Shown here in pieces: positions 29,643-37,825 of a stretch of 64,000 nucleotides of DNA. A program made the translations under genes and the position numbers. Location of the stretch: assembly GCF_014653785.1 (NCBI RefSeq), contig NZ_BNAS01000002.1, positions 408,807 to 472,806 of the forward strand, written 5' to 3'. This stretch comes from Promicromonospora soli (lineage in GTDB: Bacteria > Actinomycetota > Actinomycetes > Actinomycetales > Cellulomonadaceae). Under the pieces are notes generated by a model, which ran no database searches, was not told the origin of the DNA, and was given only the letters and a program-made list of their open reading frames with translations. How positions within the stretch are numbered: the stretch's first letter is position 1; each line of letters begins with the position of its first letter.

Positions 29643-30426
29643 CGACTCCCTGACCCCTCCCCGCGCCGCCCTCGTCGGGATCGTCGGCGGGACCTTCTCC
29701 GGGCTGTTCGGCCTCGGCGGCGGCATCGTGATGGTGCCCCTCCTGACGTCGCTCGGCGGCCTCACGCAGCGCCGCGCCAGCGCCTACTCGCTCGCGGCGA
29801 TCCTGCCGGCGGCGATCGTCGGGTCCATCCCGTACCTGACGCACCAGGCCGTCGACCTGATCGCCGCCGGACTGCTCGTCGTGGGCTCGGTGATCGGCGC
29901 GGTGGTCGGGGCGCGGCTGCTCGCCCGCGTCCCCGAGAGCCTGCTGCGCTGGCTGTTCGTCGGGGTGCTCGTCGCAGGGATCGTGCGGTCTCTGCTGGAT
30001 GCGTTCGGGGAGCCGCCGTCGGTCGATACCGCCGAGGGCCTGCCCAGCGTGCTCGACGGCGCGGGCATGATCGGGCTCGGCCTCGTCATGGGGGTCGCAT
30101 CGGGCCTGCTCGGCATCGGCGGCGGCCAGCTTGCCGTGCCCGGTCTGTCCGCCCTGTTCGACTTCGCACCCGCGCTCGCCAAGGGCACGTCCCTGGTCGC
30201 GATGATCCCGACCGCCATCTCGGGCACCTGGGTCAATGCCCGCAACCGCCTGGTCCACCTGCGCATGGCCGCGCTCATCGGCCTGGTGGCGTCCGCCTTC
30301 TCGTTCGGCGGCGCGAGCCTGTCGGTGATGCTGTCAGACGACGTCGCGTCGATCGCCTTCGCCGCCCTCCTCGTGTTCGCGCTGGTCCAGCAGGTGCGCA
30401 AGGCCATCGAGAAGCAGCGCCACTAG
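29626..30426 (+). CDS. TSUP (TauE/SafE) family membrane exporter
   Basis: This 266-aa protein has about eight membrane segments and the two family repeats: [29 protein letters not shown] (residues about 17-46) and [27 protein letters not shown] (about 150-177). TSUP proteins move sulfite, sulfonates or small organic anions. It starts with GTG inside the preceding kinase gene, suggesting coupled translation. Its TAG stop overlaps, through a CTAG, the stop of the converging carboxyltransferase gene. Confidence 0.9.
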   Translation: MTEQTDDSLTPPRAALVGIVGGTFSGLFGLGGGIVMVPLLTSLGGLTQRRASAYSLAAILPAAIVGSIPYLTHQAVDLIAAGLLVVGSVIGAVVGARLLARVPESLLRWLFVGVLVAGIVRSLLDAFGEPPSVDTAEGLPSVLDGAGMIGLGLVMGVASGLLGIGGGQLAVPGLSALFDFAPALAKGTSLVAMIPTAISGTWVNARNRLVHLRMAALIGLVASAFSFGGASLSVMLSDDVASIAFAALLVFALVQQVRKAIEKQRH

Positions 30427-31853
30427 CTACCCGCATCCATCTCCCGCAGCATCGCGGCGCACTCCGCCGCCACGGCCACAGCGACGTCGCGCACCGTGTC
30501 GCCGTCGTACTCCGGGACCACCCGCTGCACCGCACCCTCGGCGAGCAGGTCGACGGCCCGCACGTGCTGCGCCTCCGCCATCTGCGCAGCGTGCGCGGTG
30601 TCCCCGTGCACGATGACGCTCGCGCCCTCGGGCGGGAGCGGGGACAGCCAGGCGTGCTCAGCGGCGATCACCGCCTGGGCCGGCAGCAGCGCGAGCGCCC
30701 CGCCGCCACAGCCCTGGCCCAGGATGACCGACAGCGTCGGCACGGTCATCCGGGTGAGCGCCGCCATGCAGCGTGCGATCTCGCCGGCGAGCGCGCCCTC
30801 CTCGGCGTCCTGCGAGAGCTCGGCCCCCGGGGTGTCGATCACCGCGACCAGGGGCAGCCGCAGCTCCTCGGCCAGCCCCATCGCACGTCGTGCCACGCGA
30901 AGCGCAGCGGGCCCCATCGGTGTGCGTTCGGACTGCCGGGTCCGGTCCTGTCCCACGACCAGGCAGGGCCGGCCGTCCAGCCGGGTGAGCGCGACCAGCA
31001 TCGACTCGTCGCGCTCGCCCTGGTCCGTACCGGACATCCGGACTGTCCCCGCCGCTCCGTAACGCAGCAGGTCCCGCACGCCTACGCGGTCGTCCCGGCG
31101 GGTCCGCAGCACGGAGTCCCAGGCGGACGTCGTCCCGGACGGCTCGCCGTCCCGGCGGGGGAGGGACGGCGCCGACGGCGGGTCGACGAGCACCGCGAGC
31201 GCCCGCTCCACCAGCGCCGGCAGGTTTTCGGGGGCGACGACGCCGTCGAGCACGCCCTTGGCCGCGAGGTTCTCGGCGGACTGGACGCCGTCGGGCAGGG
31301 CCTTGCCCGTAAGGGCCTCGACCACGCGCGGCCCGAGGAACCCGATGAGCGCCCCGGGCTCTGCGACGGTGAGGTGCGCGAGCGAGCCCCACGACGCGTA
31401 CACGCCGCCGGTCGTCGGGTGCCGCAGGTACACGAGGTACGGCAGGCCGGCGTCGCGATGGTCCATGACGGCGCGGGAGATCTCGACCATCCGGAGGAAC
31501 GCGGGGGTGCCCTCTTGCATCCGGGTCCCGCCCGACGCCGTCGTCGCCAGGACGGGCAGGCGTTCCGCGGTCGCGCGCCGGACGGCGGCGGTGATCCGCT
31601 GCGCCGCGGCCCGGCCGATGGAGCCGCCGAGGAACCGGAACTCGTTGACGACGACCACCACGGGCCGCCCCCGCACGCGCCCCCGCCCGGTGAGCACTGA
31701 CTCGTCGGTGCCGGCCTTCTCGGCGGCCGCCGCCAGCACCGCGCGGTACTCCGCCGTGTGCCCGGACGTGTCGACCGGCTGGTCCCAGGACTCGAAGCTG
31801 CCCTCGTCCAGGACGAGGTCCAGCAGCTCGCGCGCCGTCCACCGGCGGGTCAT
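30423..31853 (-). CDS. Fused carboxyltransferase beta-alpha protein (AccD-AccA/MdcD-MdcE-like)
   Basis: This 476-aa protein has two crotonase-fold carboxyltransferase halves. The N-terminal half (about 1-225) is beta-like (ATTASGGTRMQEGTPAFLRM; GVYASWGSLAHLTVAEPGALIGFLGPRV). The C-terminal half (about 230-476) is alpha-like (PLVAVIDTPGAELSQDAEEGALAGEIARCM; ILGQGCGGGALALL). The Cys4 zinc ribbon found in AccD is missing, and no biotin carboxylase or biotin carrier gene is nearby. That argues against acetyl-CoA carboxylase and for a decarboxylase role like malonate decarboxylase beta/gamma. It is last in matC-caiB-this gene, with ATGA overlaps. The start at 31853 is fixed by the overlap. Confidence 0.88.
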   Translation of the reverse strand: MTRRWTARELLDLVLDEGSFESWDQPVDTSGHTAEYRAVLAAAAEKAGTDESVLTGRGRVRGRPVVVVVNEFRFLGGSIGRAAAQRITAAVRRATAERLPVLATTASGGTRMQEGTPAFLRMVEISRAVMDHRDAGLPYLVYLRHPTTGGVYASWGSLAHLTVAEPGALIGFLGPRVVEALTGKALPDGVQSAENLAAKGVLDGVVAPENLPALVERALAVLVDPPSAPSLPRRDGEPSGTTSAWDSVLRTRRDDRVGVRDLLRYGAAGTVRMSGTDQGERDESMLVALTRLDGRPCLVVGQDRTRQSERTPMGPAALRVARRAMGLAEELRLPLVAVIDTPGAELSQDAEEGALAGEIARCMAALTRMTVPTLSVILGQGCGGGALALLPAQAVIAAEHAWLSPLPPEGASVIVHGDTAHAAQMAEAQHVRAVDLLAEGAVQRVVPEYDGDTVRDVAVAVAAECAAMLREMDAGS

Positions 31854-33052
31854 CGGCCCGCCTCGGACCCAGGCCCGGGCGCGTCGAGCCAGGCGCGGAT
31901 CCGGGTGGCGTGCTCGTCGAGCACCGGGGGCGCCTGATGGTCCTGGCGGGTGACCTCGGCGCCGGAGGGGTCGAAGAACCGCAGCGGCGGACCCGGCAAT
32001 GTCACCGTGCCGAGGCTCGTGTGCTTCACGTCCACCAGCAGGCCCTGGCTGGCCGTCTGCTCCCATGCGTACACCTCGTCGAGCGTACGCACCCGGCCCG
32101 CCGGGATCCCGGCGTCGGCGAGCCGGGTCAGCAGCGCGTCCGCCTCGAGCTCGGCGAACACCCCCTCGACCACCTCGATGACCCGGTCGCGGTGGGCCAC
32201 GCGCTCGGGATTGCTTCCCATGCCCTCCGCTTCGGCGTCGAGCGCGAACGCGAGGCAGAACCGCTGCCACAGTGCCTCGGACCCGACGGCGATCTGGACT
32301 GCGCCGTCACGGCAGCGGAAGAGACCGTACGGCGCTATGGAAGGGTGGTGGTTGCCCTGCGCGCGCCCCACCTCCCCGCCGACCGTCCACCGCGTGCCCT
32401 GGAACGCGTGCACCCCGGTCACGGCTGCCAGCAGCGACGTCCGCACCACCTGCCCGACGCCGGTGCTGTGCCGCTCGTGCAGCGCCGCGAGCACGCCGTA
32501 CGCGCCGTAGATCCCGGCGAGCAGGTCGCCGATCGGCACCCCGACGCGCTGCGGGTCGTCCGGGCCGGACCCCGTCAGGGACATCAGTCCGGCCTCGCCC
32601 TGGGCGATCTGGTCGTACCCGGCACGGCCGCCCTCCGGGCCGTCGTGCCCGAACCCGGTGATCGAGAGCACCACCAGGCGCGGGTTGCGTTCGAGCAGCA
32701 TGTCGACGCCGAGCCCGAGCCGGTCCAGCACCCCCGGCCGGAAGTTCTCCACGAGCACGTCGGCGCGGTCGACGAGCGCGAGGAGGGTCGCCCGGCCGGC
32801 GTCGGCCTTGAGGTCGAGCGCTATCGACTCCTTGTTGCGGTTGGCCGACAGAAAGTACGTCGACTCGCGCTCGCCCTCCTCCCCGACGAACGGCGGGCCC
32901 CAGCCACGCGTGTCGTCGCCGCGGCCGGGCACCTCCACCTTGACGACGCGGGCGCCCAGGTCGCCGAGCATCATCGTGGCGTGCGGCCCGGCGAGGGCCC
33001 GGGAGAGGTCGACGACGACGACGTCGTCCAGAGGTCCGGTCATCGTGCTCAC
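31850..33052 (-). CDS. Family III (CaiB/BaiF) CoA-transferase
   Basis: This 400-aa enzyme moves CoA between acids. Family markers: VVVDLSRALAGPHATMMLGDLGARVVKVE at the N-terminus, FLSANRNKESIALDLK (about residue 68) and a likely catalytic Asp in RVGVPIGDLLAGIYGAYG (about residue 178). The GTG at 33052 overlaps the transporter stop (GTGA); an ATG three codons later is also possible. Its place between a MatC-like carrier and a carboxyltransferase suggests that it activates the imported diacid, perhaps malonate to malonyl-CoA. The substrate is inference. Confidence 0.9.
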   Translation of the reverse strand: MSTMTGPLDDVVVVDLSRALAGPHATMMLGDLGARVVKVEVPGRGDDTRGWGPPFVGEEGERESTYFLSANRNKESIALDLKADAGRATLLALVDRADVLVENFRPGVLDRLGLGVDMLLERNPRLVVLSITGFGHDGPEGGRAGYDQIAQGEAGLMSLTGSGPDDPQRVGVPIGDLLAGIYGAYGVLAALHERHSTGVGQVVRTSLLAAVTGVHAFQGTRWTVGGEVGRAQGNHHPSIAPYGLFRCRDGAVQIAVGSEALWQRFCLAFALDAEAEGMGSNPERVAHRDRVIEVVEGVFAELEADALLTRLADAGIPAGRVRTLDEVYAWEQTASQGLLVDVKHTSLGTVTLPGPPLRFFDPSGAEVTRQDHQAPPVLDEHATRIRAWLDAPGPGSEAGR

Positions 33053-34371
33053 CAGCCCGGCAGGACGAGGATGCCCCAGACCAGCAGCGGCCCCGCGAGG
33101 GTGACGATGATGGCGTAGTTGAGGATCTGCTTGTAGTAGGCCTGCTCGGAGATCGTGTCCGGGCGGTTGGCGAGCATCAGGGCTCCGTTCGTGGAGAAGG
33201 GGCTGACATCGACGATGGTCGAGGAGACGGCGAGGGCGGCCGCCATGGCCCAGGGGCTCACGCCGCCGCCGACGATGAGCGGCACGGCGATCGGGATGAT
33301 GACCGGCAGCAGCGCAGTCGACGACGCGAAAGCGGAGACGATTCCGCCGACGTAGCAGAGGACGAGCGCCCCGATGGCGGCGATGCCAAGGCCCGCGGCC
33401 CAGGTGCCGATGTACTCGGGCGAGCCGGCCGCGTTGAGGACCGTCGCGTAGGTGCTCACGCCCGCCACCAGCAGCACGGTGGGCCAGGCGATCTGCTTGA
33501 CGGCGTCCTTGTGCTGCTGCGGGGACAGCATGGCCAGCGCGACCGCGGCAGTGATCGAGACGAAGCCGATGTTCTGGTCGAACGCGAGGGCGGTCGTGGC
33601 GACCGCCGCGAAGGCGACGAGAGTCAGCACGTGGTCGCGGCGCACGCCCAGCGCGCGGGTGGTGGTCGAGACGCTGGCGCCCTGACCGCTGACGGTCACG
33701 GACTGCCCGCCGGTGTGCAGGTCGTCGGCGATGTGGCCGGCCGCTTCCGCGGGGTCGACCCGCTCCCGCATGAGCTGGCGCCCACCGAGCGCCAAGAACA
33801 GGATCACCGCCATCGCGGTGTTGATCGCGAGCGACGCGATGAACACGCCCATCTCGGTGCCCTCGTAGCCGACGTCGGCCATGACCGAGTTGGTGATGGT
33901 GCCGTAGATGCTGATCGGGGAGAACCCGCCGCCCTGTGCGCCGTGCACCACGAACATGCCCATCATGAGCGGGTTGATCTTGTAGCGGCGGGCGAACCCG
34001 AGCGCGACCGGGCCGATGACGGCGCATGCCGCCGGGCTGGCCGCGCCGATGGCGGTGAGCAGCGCGGTCACGGCGAACATGACCCAGGGGATGAGCGCCA
34101 CCCGCCCGCCGACCGCCTGGACAGCCTTGGAGACGATGAGGTCGACGGTGCCGTTGTTCTTGGCTATGGAGAACAGATAGGTGACACCGATGAGGGTGAG
34201 CACGAGGTCGGCGCTGATGCCGCCCAGAACCTCTTTCTCATCCATGTGCAGGGCGAAGACGCCGACAAACCACGCCGCGACATAGGCGAGCGCGCCCATG
34301 TTGATCGGCAGGACTGTCCCGGCGACGAACAACGCGACCAGCGCGATGATCGCGATCCACTCAGGACCCAT
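33049..34371 (-). CDS. MatC-like dicarboxylate (malonate-type) transporter
   Basis: This 440-aa polytopic carrier has about 11-12 helices. The N-terminal LPINMGALAYVAAWFVGVF, the TYLFSIAKNNGTVDLIVSKAV stretch (about residue 67) and PWVMFAVTALLTAIGAASPAACAVIGP follow the MatC N-terminal family described for malonate uptake. A second repeat contains GIVSAFASSTALLPVIIPIAVPL. I chose ATG 34371 because GAGGAG lies 6 bases upstream. It is first of a three-gene operon whose promoter faces gntR across a TGGCCTA/TAGGCCA dyad. The carrier probably brings in the diacid that the next two enzymes process. Confidence 0.85.
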   Translation of the reverse strand: MGPEWIAIIALVALFVAGTVLPINMGALAYVAAWFVGVFALHMDEKEVLGGISADLVLTLIGVTYLFSIAKNNGTVDLIVSKAVQAVGGRVALIPWVMFAVTALLTAIGAASPAACAVIGPVALGFARRYKINPLMMGMFVVHGAQGGGFSPISIYGTITNSVMADVGYEGTEMGVFIASLAINTAMAVILFLALGGRQLMRERVDPAEAAGHIADDLHTGGQSVTVSGQGASVSTTTRALGVRRDHVLTLVAFAAVATTALAFDQNIGFVSITAAVALAMLSPQQHKDAVKQIAWPTVLLVAGVSTYATVLNAAGSPEYIGTWAAGLGIAAIGALVLCYVGGIVSAFASSTALLPVIIPIAVPLIVGGGVSPWAMAAALAVSSTIVDVSPFSTNGALMLANRPDTISEQAYYKQILNYAIIVTLAGPLLVWGILVLPGW

Positions 34372-34429
34372 GACCACTCCTCTTCCCATCGCGGCGGACA
34401 CCTTTGACCGACGAGACACGATGGATCAG

Positions 34430-34448
34430 TGGCCTAGCCAATAGGCCA
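34430..34448. promoter_or_regulatory. Palindromic operator in the gntR/matC divergent promoter
   Basis: TGGCCTA-GCCAA-TAGGCCA is a perfect 7-bp inverted repeat with a 5-base spacer, 27 bp upstream of the GntR start and 59 bp upstream of matC. Its size fits a FadR/GntR dimer site and its position would let one regulator control both directions. It is followed by a further AGGCCAATAAG stretch. Confidence 0.65.
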
Positions 34449-34474
34449 ATAAGAGATCTGTCAAGTATTCTCGT

Positions 34475-35191
34475 GTGGTGACCCCTAAGGCTTCGGCCGA
34501 ACTGCCGACACCGCTGGCCCGCACCCGCCTCTACGAGCAGGTCGCGGAGCAGATCACCGCCTGGATCCGGCAGAACGGGCTCGCAGCCGGTGACCGGCTC
34601 CCGCCGGAGCGCGAGCTCGCCGCGCGGCTCGGCGTCAGCCGGGCGACCCTCAGCCAGGCCCTCGTCGCGCTCGAGGTGGTCGGCGTCGTCGTGGTGCGGC
34701 ACGGGGACGGCACGGTGCTGACCGGCAAGCACAGCGAGAGCCGCATCGTCGAGGCCATCCGGGCGCACGCCAACCGGATGCCCGAGATCATCGACATCCG
34801 GGATGCGCTTGAGACCAAGATCGCCGCGCTGGCCGCGCAACGCCGCACCGAGGACGACCTGGCAGCCATCGACGCGGCCCTGGACGTGATGGAGGCGTCC
34901 ATCGAGCACGGGGACCGCGGCGTCGACGCCGACGAACAGTTCCACGCGGCAGTGACCGCTGCCGCGCACTCGGAGCTCCTGGCCCAGACCATGCGGGAGA
35001 TCGCGAGCCTGATCCGGGAGAGCCGGATCGAGTCGCTCTCGCAGCCGGGCCGCCCCCGCAACTCCCTCAACGGGCACCGGGCCATCGCGGACGCCATCCG
35101 GGCCCGCGACCCGGAGGCCGCCGCCGCGGCCATGCACGCACACGTCGAGATGGTCAGCGACGTGGCACTCCTGCGGGACCGGGACCGATGA
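34475..35191 (+). CDS. GntR family (FadR subfamily) transcriptional regulator
   Basis: This 238-aa regulator has an N-terminal winged helix (RLYEQVAEQITAWIRQNGLAAGDRLPPERELAARLGVSRATLSQALVALE, residues about 14-70) and a helical FCD ligand-binding domain (about 90-230: IIDIRDALETKIAALAA; DEQFHAAVTAAAHSELL). FCD regulators usually sense organic acids. GTG at 34475 or 34478. It diverges from the MatC operon and most likely represses it until its ligand appears. It overlaps the following TSUP gene by 4 bp. Confidence 0.92.
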   Translation: MVTPKASAELPTPLARTRLYEQVAEQITAWIRQNGLAAGDRLPPERELAARLGVSRATLSQALVALEVVGVVVVRHGDGTVLTGKHSESRIVEAIRAHANRMPEIIDIRDALETKIAALAAQRRTEDDLAAIDAALDVMEASIEHGDRGVDADEQFHAAVTAAAHSELLAQTMREIASLIRESRIESLSQPGRPRNSLNGHRAIADAIRARDPEAAAAAMHAHVEMVSDVALLRDRDR

Positions 35192-35949
35192 CCGGCTGGG
35201 AGCAGCTCGCGGTGCTCGGCACCGGGCTCGCGGCAGGCGTGCTCACCTCGACGGTGGGCGTCGCCTCGCTCCTGAGCTTCCCGGTGCTGCTGGCCGTCGG
35301 GCTGCCCCCCGTCGTCGCGAACGCATCGAACACGGTGGGCCTCGTGCCGGCCGGGCTGAGCGGCTCGTTCGGCTACCGCCAGGAGCTGCGCGAGCACCCC
35401 CGCGCCACGGTGCTGGTGCTCCTCACCTGCGCCGCCGGGTCCGTGGGCGGCGCGTTCCTGCTGCTCGCGCTCCCGCCGGGCGTGTTCGAGGCAGTGGTGC
35501 CCTGGCTGATCCTGCTGTCCTGCCTGCTCGTCGGCGCGCAGCCGTGGATCAGCCGGTGGCTGCGCCGCACCCGTAACGAGCCCACCCGCCTACGCCACGA
35601 CATGTCGCCGGCGACCGTCGTGTTCGCGGTGCTCACCGGCGCGTACGGCGGCTACTTCGGCGCCGGTTCCGGCGTGATGATGGCCGCGGTGCTGGGGCTC
35701 GGGACCGACTTCCCGGTGCGGATCGTGAACGCGCTCAAGACGCTCGCCGTGCTGGCCGCCAACGTGGTGGCCACGATCATCTTCGTGGTGGTCGCGGACC
35801 TGGACTGGCTGGCGATCGGGCTGCTCGCCGCTGGGTCCGTGGTCGGCGGATACGTCGGTGCGCGCCTCGGGCGCAAGATGCCGCCGACGGTGTTTCGGGT
35901 GCTCGTCGTCATCGCCGGCGTGGGAACCGCGGTGTTCATGCTGTTCTGA
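35188..35949 (+). CDS. TSUP (TauE/SafE) family membrane exporter
   Basis: This 253-aa membrane protein has the TSUP repeats (GLAAGVLTSTVGVASLLSFPVLLAVGLPP near residue 12; VLTGAYGGYFGAGSGVMMAAVLGLG near residue 148). Its ATG overlaps the gntR stop, so both are co-expressed. With the MatC-CaiB-carboxyltransferase operon across the shared promoter it may move the same organic acid or a waste anion. It is distinct in sequence from the TSUP at 29626, so it is not a recent duplicate. Confidence 0.9.
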   Translation: MTGWEQLAVLGTGLAAGVLTSTVGVASLLSFPVLLAVGLPPVVANASNTVGLVPAGLSGSFGYRQELREHPRATVLVLLTCAAGSVGGAFLLLALPPGVFEAVVPWLILLSCLLVGAQPWISRWLRRTRNEPTRLRHDMSPATVVFAVLTGAYGGYFGAGSGVMMAAVLGLGTDFPVRIVNALKTLAVLAANVVATIIFVVVADLDWLAIGLLAAGSVVGGYVGARLGRKMPPTVFRVLVVIAGVGTAVFMLF

Positions 35950-36000
35950 CCGGGCCGGCGCCCAGGAGTCCCTGTCCACCCAGTCGTGCCCTCGGCTGGA

Positions 36001-36126
36001 CGGCGGGCTTGCTGTCCCACGCCGGCGGCCATGGTGCTGGGTGGCGTGTTCAGCACCCTGGGCGCCGTGTGCTTCCTCCCCGCGCTGCGCCGGGAACGGA
36101 TGCTCGCCGCCGCTGTCGGGGGGTAG
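36001..36126 (+). pseudogene. Probable remnant of an MFS transporter C-terminus
   Basis: The stretch between the TSUP and hydrolase genes encodes, in one frame ending at TAG 36124-36126, a peptide containing MVLGGVFSTLGAVCFLPALR. It resembles the last helix and cytoplasmic tail of a drug-efflux MFS protein. No upstream part is present, so it looks like the end of a deleted gene. Alternatively it is chance coding potential in GC-rich DNA. The remaining 77 bases to the next start hold nothing else that I recognise. Confidence 0.35.
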
Positions 36127-36202
36127 TTGTTGGATATATGGTCAGCCGACGGCGGCGCACGACAGGCTGACCATGAGGGCAGTCATGACGCACGGGAGCG
36201 AC

Positions 36203-37162
36203 ATGGAAGAGACCGCGAACGACTGGACCGAGGACGTGCTGGGGGCGGGCTTCGACACCCGCACGCTGCGGCTGCCGGACGGCGCCGAAGCCACCCTGGT
36301 CCGCTACACGCCCGACGACGGGCCCGGCGTCGGGCGCCCGCCCGTGCTGTACGTGCACGGGTACACCGACTACTTCTTCCAGCGGCACCTCGCGGAGGCG
36401 ATCGCCGCGCGCGGCTACCCGTTCTACGCGATCGACCTGCGGGCCCACGGGCGCTCCATCGCCGCATGGACCGCAGCCGGGGGCGACGCCAACATGGTCA
36501 ACAGCCTGCGGCTCTACCGGCAGGACCTCGACGCCGCGGCGGACGTCATCGCCGCGGAGGGCCACACCGGGCTGGTGCTCCTGGGCCACTCGACGGGCGG
36601 GCTGATCGCCTCGATGTACGCGAACGCGCACCCCGACCGGGTGACGGCCCTGGTGCTGAACAGCCCGTGGTTCGACCTGAGGGGCAGCTGGTCTGACCGG
36701 ACCGTGGTCACCCAGGCGGTCTACGCGCTCGGGCGGATCGCGCCGCGGACGGTGGTGAACAAGCCCGGCGAGGACTACGGCCGGGCCTTGCACACGGCCA
36801 CGGGCGGCGAGTGGGACTACGACCTGCTCTGGAAGCCGCACGGCGGGTTCCCGGTCCGCGCCGGGTGGTTGGCCGAGATCCGGCGCGCCCACCGCAGGCT
36901 CGGACGTGGCCTGTCCGTGCAGTGCCCGGTGCTCGTGTGCACCAGCGACAAGACCGGGCCCGACGGCGGCGAGGCTGCGGTGATGCTCAGCACCGACGCG
37001 GTCCTCGACGTCGCGCACATGCATGCGCGCGCCCCGAAGCTGGGGGCGACGGTGGACGTCTCGGTCATCGAGGGCGGCGCCCACGACCTGGTGCTGTCCC
37101 CGAAGCCGGCCCGGGAGAAATACCTGACCACGGTGCTGGACTGGCTGGACGCGAAGGTCTGA
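36203..37162 (+). CDS. Alpha/beta hydrolase (lysophospholipase-like)
   Basis: This protein of about 319 aa has the serine-hydrolase set: VLYVHGYTDYFFQRHLAEAIAARGYPFYAIDLRAHGRS (oxyanion and lid region, about residue 50), nucleophile elbow LLGHSTGGLIASMYA (about residue 130) and a C-terminal His in EGGAHDLVLSP. The layout resembles monoacylglycerol lipase/lysophospholipase proteins of the Hydrolase_4 type. Three in-frame ATGs (36173, 36185, 36203) are possible; I favour 36203 because GGGAG precedes it. The substrate is unknown. Confidence 0.85.
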   Translation: MEETANDWTEDVLGAGFDTRTLRLPDGAEATLVRYTPDDGPGVGRPPVLYVHGYTDYFFQRHLAEAIAARGYPFYAIDLRAHGRSIAAWTAAGGDANMVNSLRLYRQDLDAAADVIAAEGHTGLVLLGHSTGGLIASMYANAHPDRVTALVLNSPWFDLRGSWSDRTVVTQAVYALGRIAPRTVVNKPGEDYGRALHTATGGEWDYDLLWKPHGGFPVRAGWLAEIRRAHRRLGRGLSVQCPVLVCTSDKTGPDGGEAAVMLSTDAVLDVAHMHARAPKLGATVDVSVIEGGAHDLVLSPKPAREKYLTTVLDWLDAKV

Positions 37163-37197
37163 GCGGCATCCCGCGATGAGCATGGTGGGATAGCGGC

Positions 37198-37791
37198 ATG
37201 CAGCACGACCTCCACCTCACCGCCCACGGAGTCCGCCTCGAACCGCTGTCCCGCGACCACGCCCCGGCGCTGGCCCGCCTCGTCGACGCCCAGCTCTGGG
37301 CGGGCATGACCAGCGCCCTCCCCGACACCGCCCCGGCGATGGAGGCGTACGTGGACAAGGCGGTCGCGGCCGGCGACCACCTCGCCTTCGCGGTGCTCGG
37401 GCCCGACGGCGAGGTGCGCGGCTCCACGCGGTTCTACGAGCTCAACGCCGGTCAGGGCCGGGTCGAGATCGGCTCCACGTTCTACGGCCGCGACTGGTGG
37501 GCGGGCGTCACGAACCCGGCGTGCAAGCTGATGCTGCTGCGGCACGCCTTCGAGACCCTGGGTCTGCGCCGGGTAGCGCTGCGCTGCGACGCGCGGAACG
37601 CCCGGTCGCGCGCCGCGATCCTGAAGCTCGGCGCCAGGGAGGAGGGCCGGCTGCGCGCGCACCGCGTGGCGCCCGACGGCTCCGAGGGCGACACCCTCTA
37701 CTTCTCGATCCTGTCCGACGAGTGGCCCGCCGTCCGCGAGGGCCTTGAGGCGCGCCTGACGGCGCTCACTGCCGTGTCCGAATCCCGCTAG
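37198..37791 (+). CDS. GNAT family N-acetyltransferase (RimJ/RimL-like)
   Basis: This 197-aa acetyl-CoA-dependent acyltransferase begins [29 protein letters not shown]. It has the RimL-type core [66 protein letters not shown] (about 87-155), which carries the acetyl-CoA loop and the N-x-R-S motif. Such proteins acetylate protein N-termini or small amines; the target here is unknown. It lies 36 bp after the hydrolase gene, possibly in one transcript. Confidence 0.88.
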   Translation: MQHDLHLTAHGVRLEPLSRDHAPALARLVDAQLWAGMTSALPDTAPAMEAYVDKAVAAGDHLAFAVLGPDGEVRGSTRFYELNAGQGRVEIGSTFYGRDWWAGVTNPACKLMLLRHAFETLGLRRVALRCDARNARSRAAILKLGAREEGRLRAHRVAPDGSEGDTLYFSILSDEWPAVREGLEARLTALTAVSESR

Positions 37792-37825
37792 CCGCCACGT
37801 CCGGGCGGGGCGCAGGATGGTGGCT

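Noticed and set aside
30423-31853. Annotation of the fused carboxyltransferase as acetyl-CoA carboxylase
   Set aside because: No zinc ribbon, no biotin carboxylase or carrier gene nearby, and the operon partners are a diacid carrier and a CoA-transferase; a decarboxylase role fits better, though unproven.
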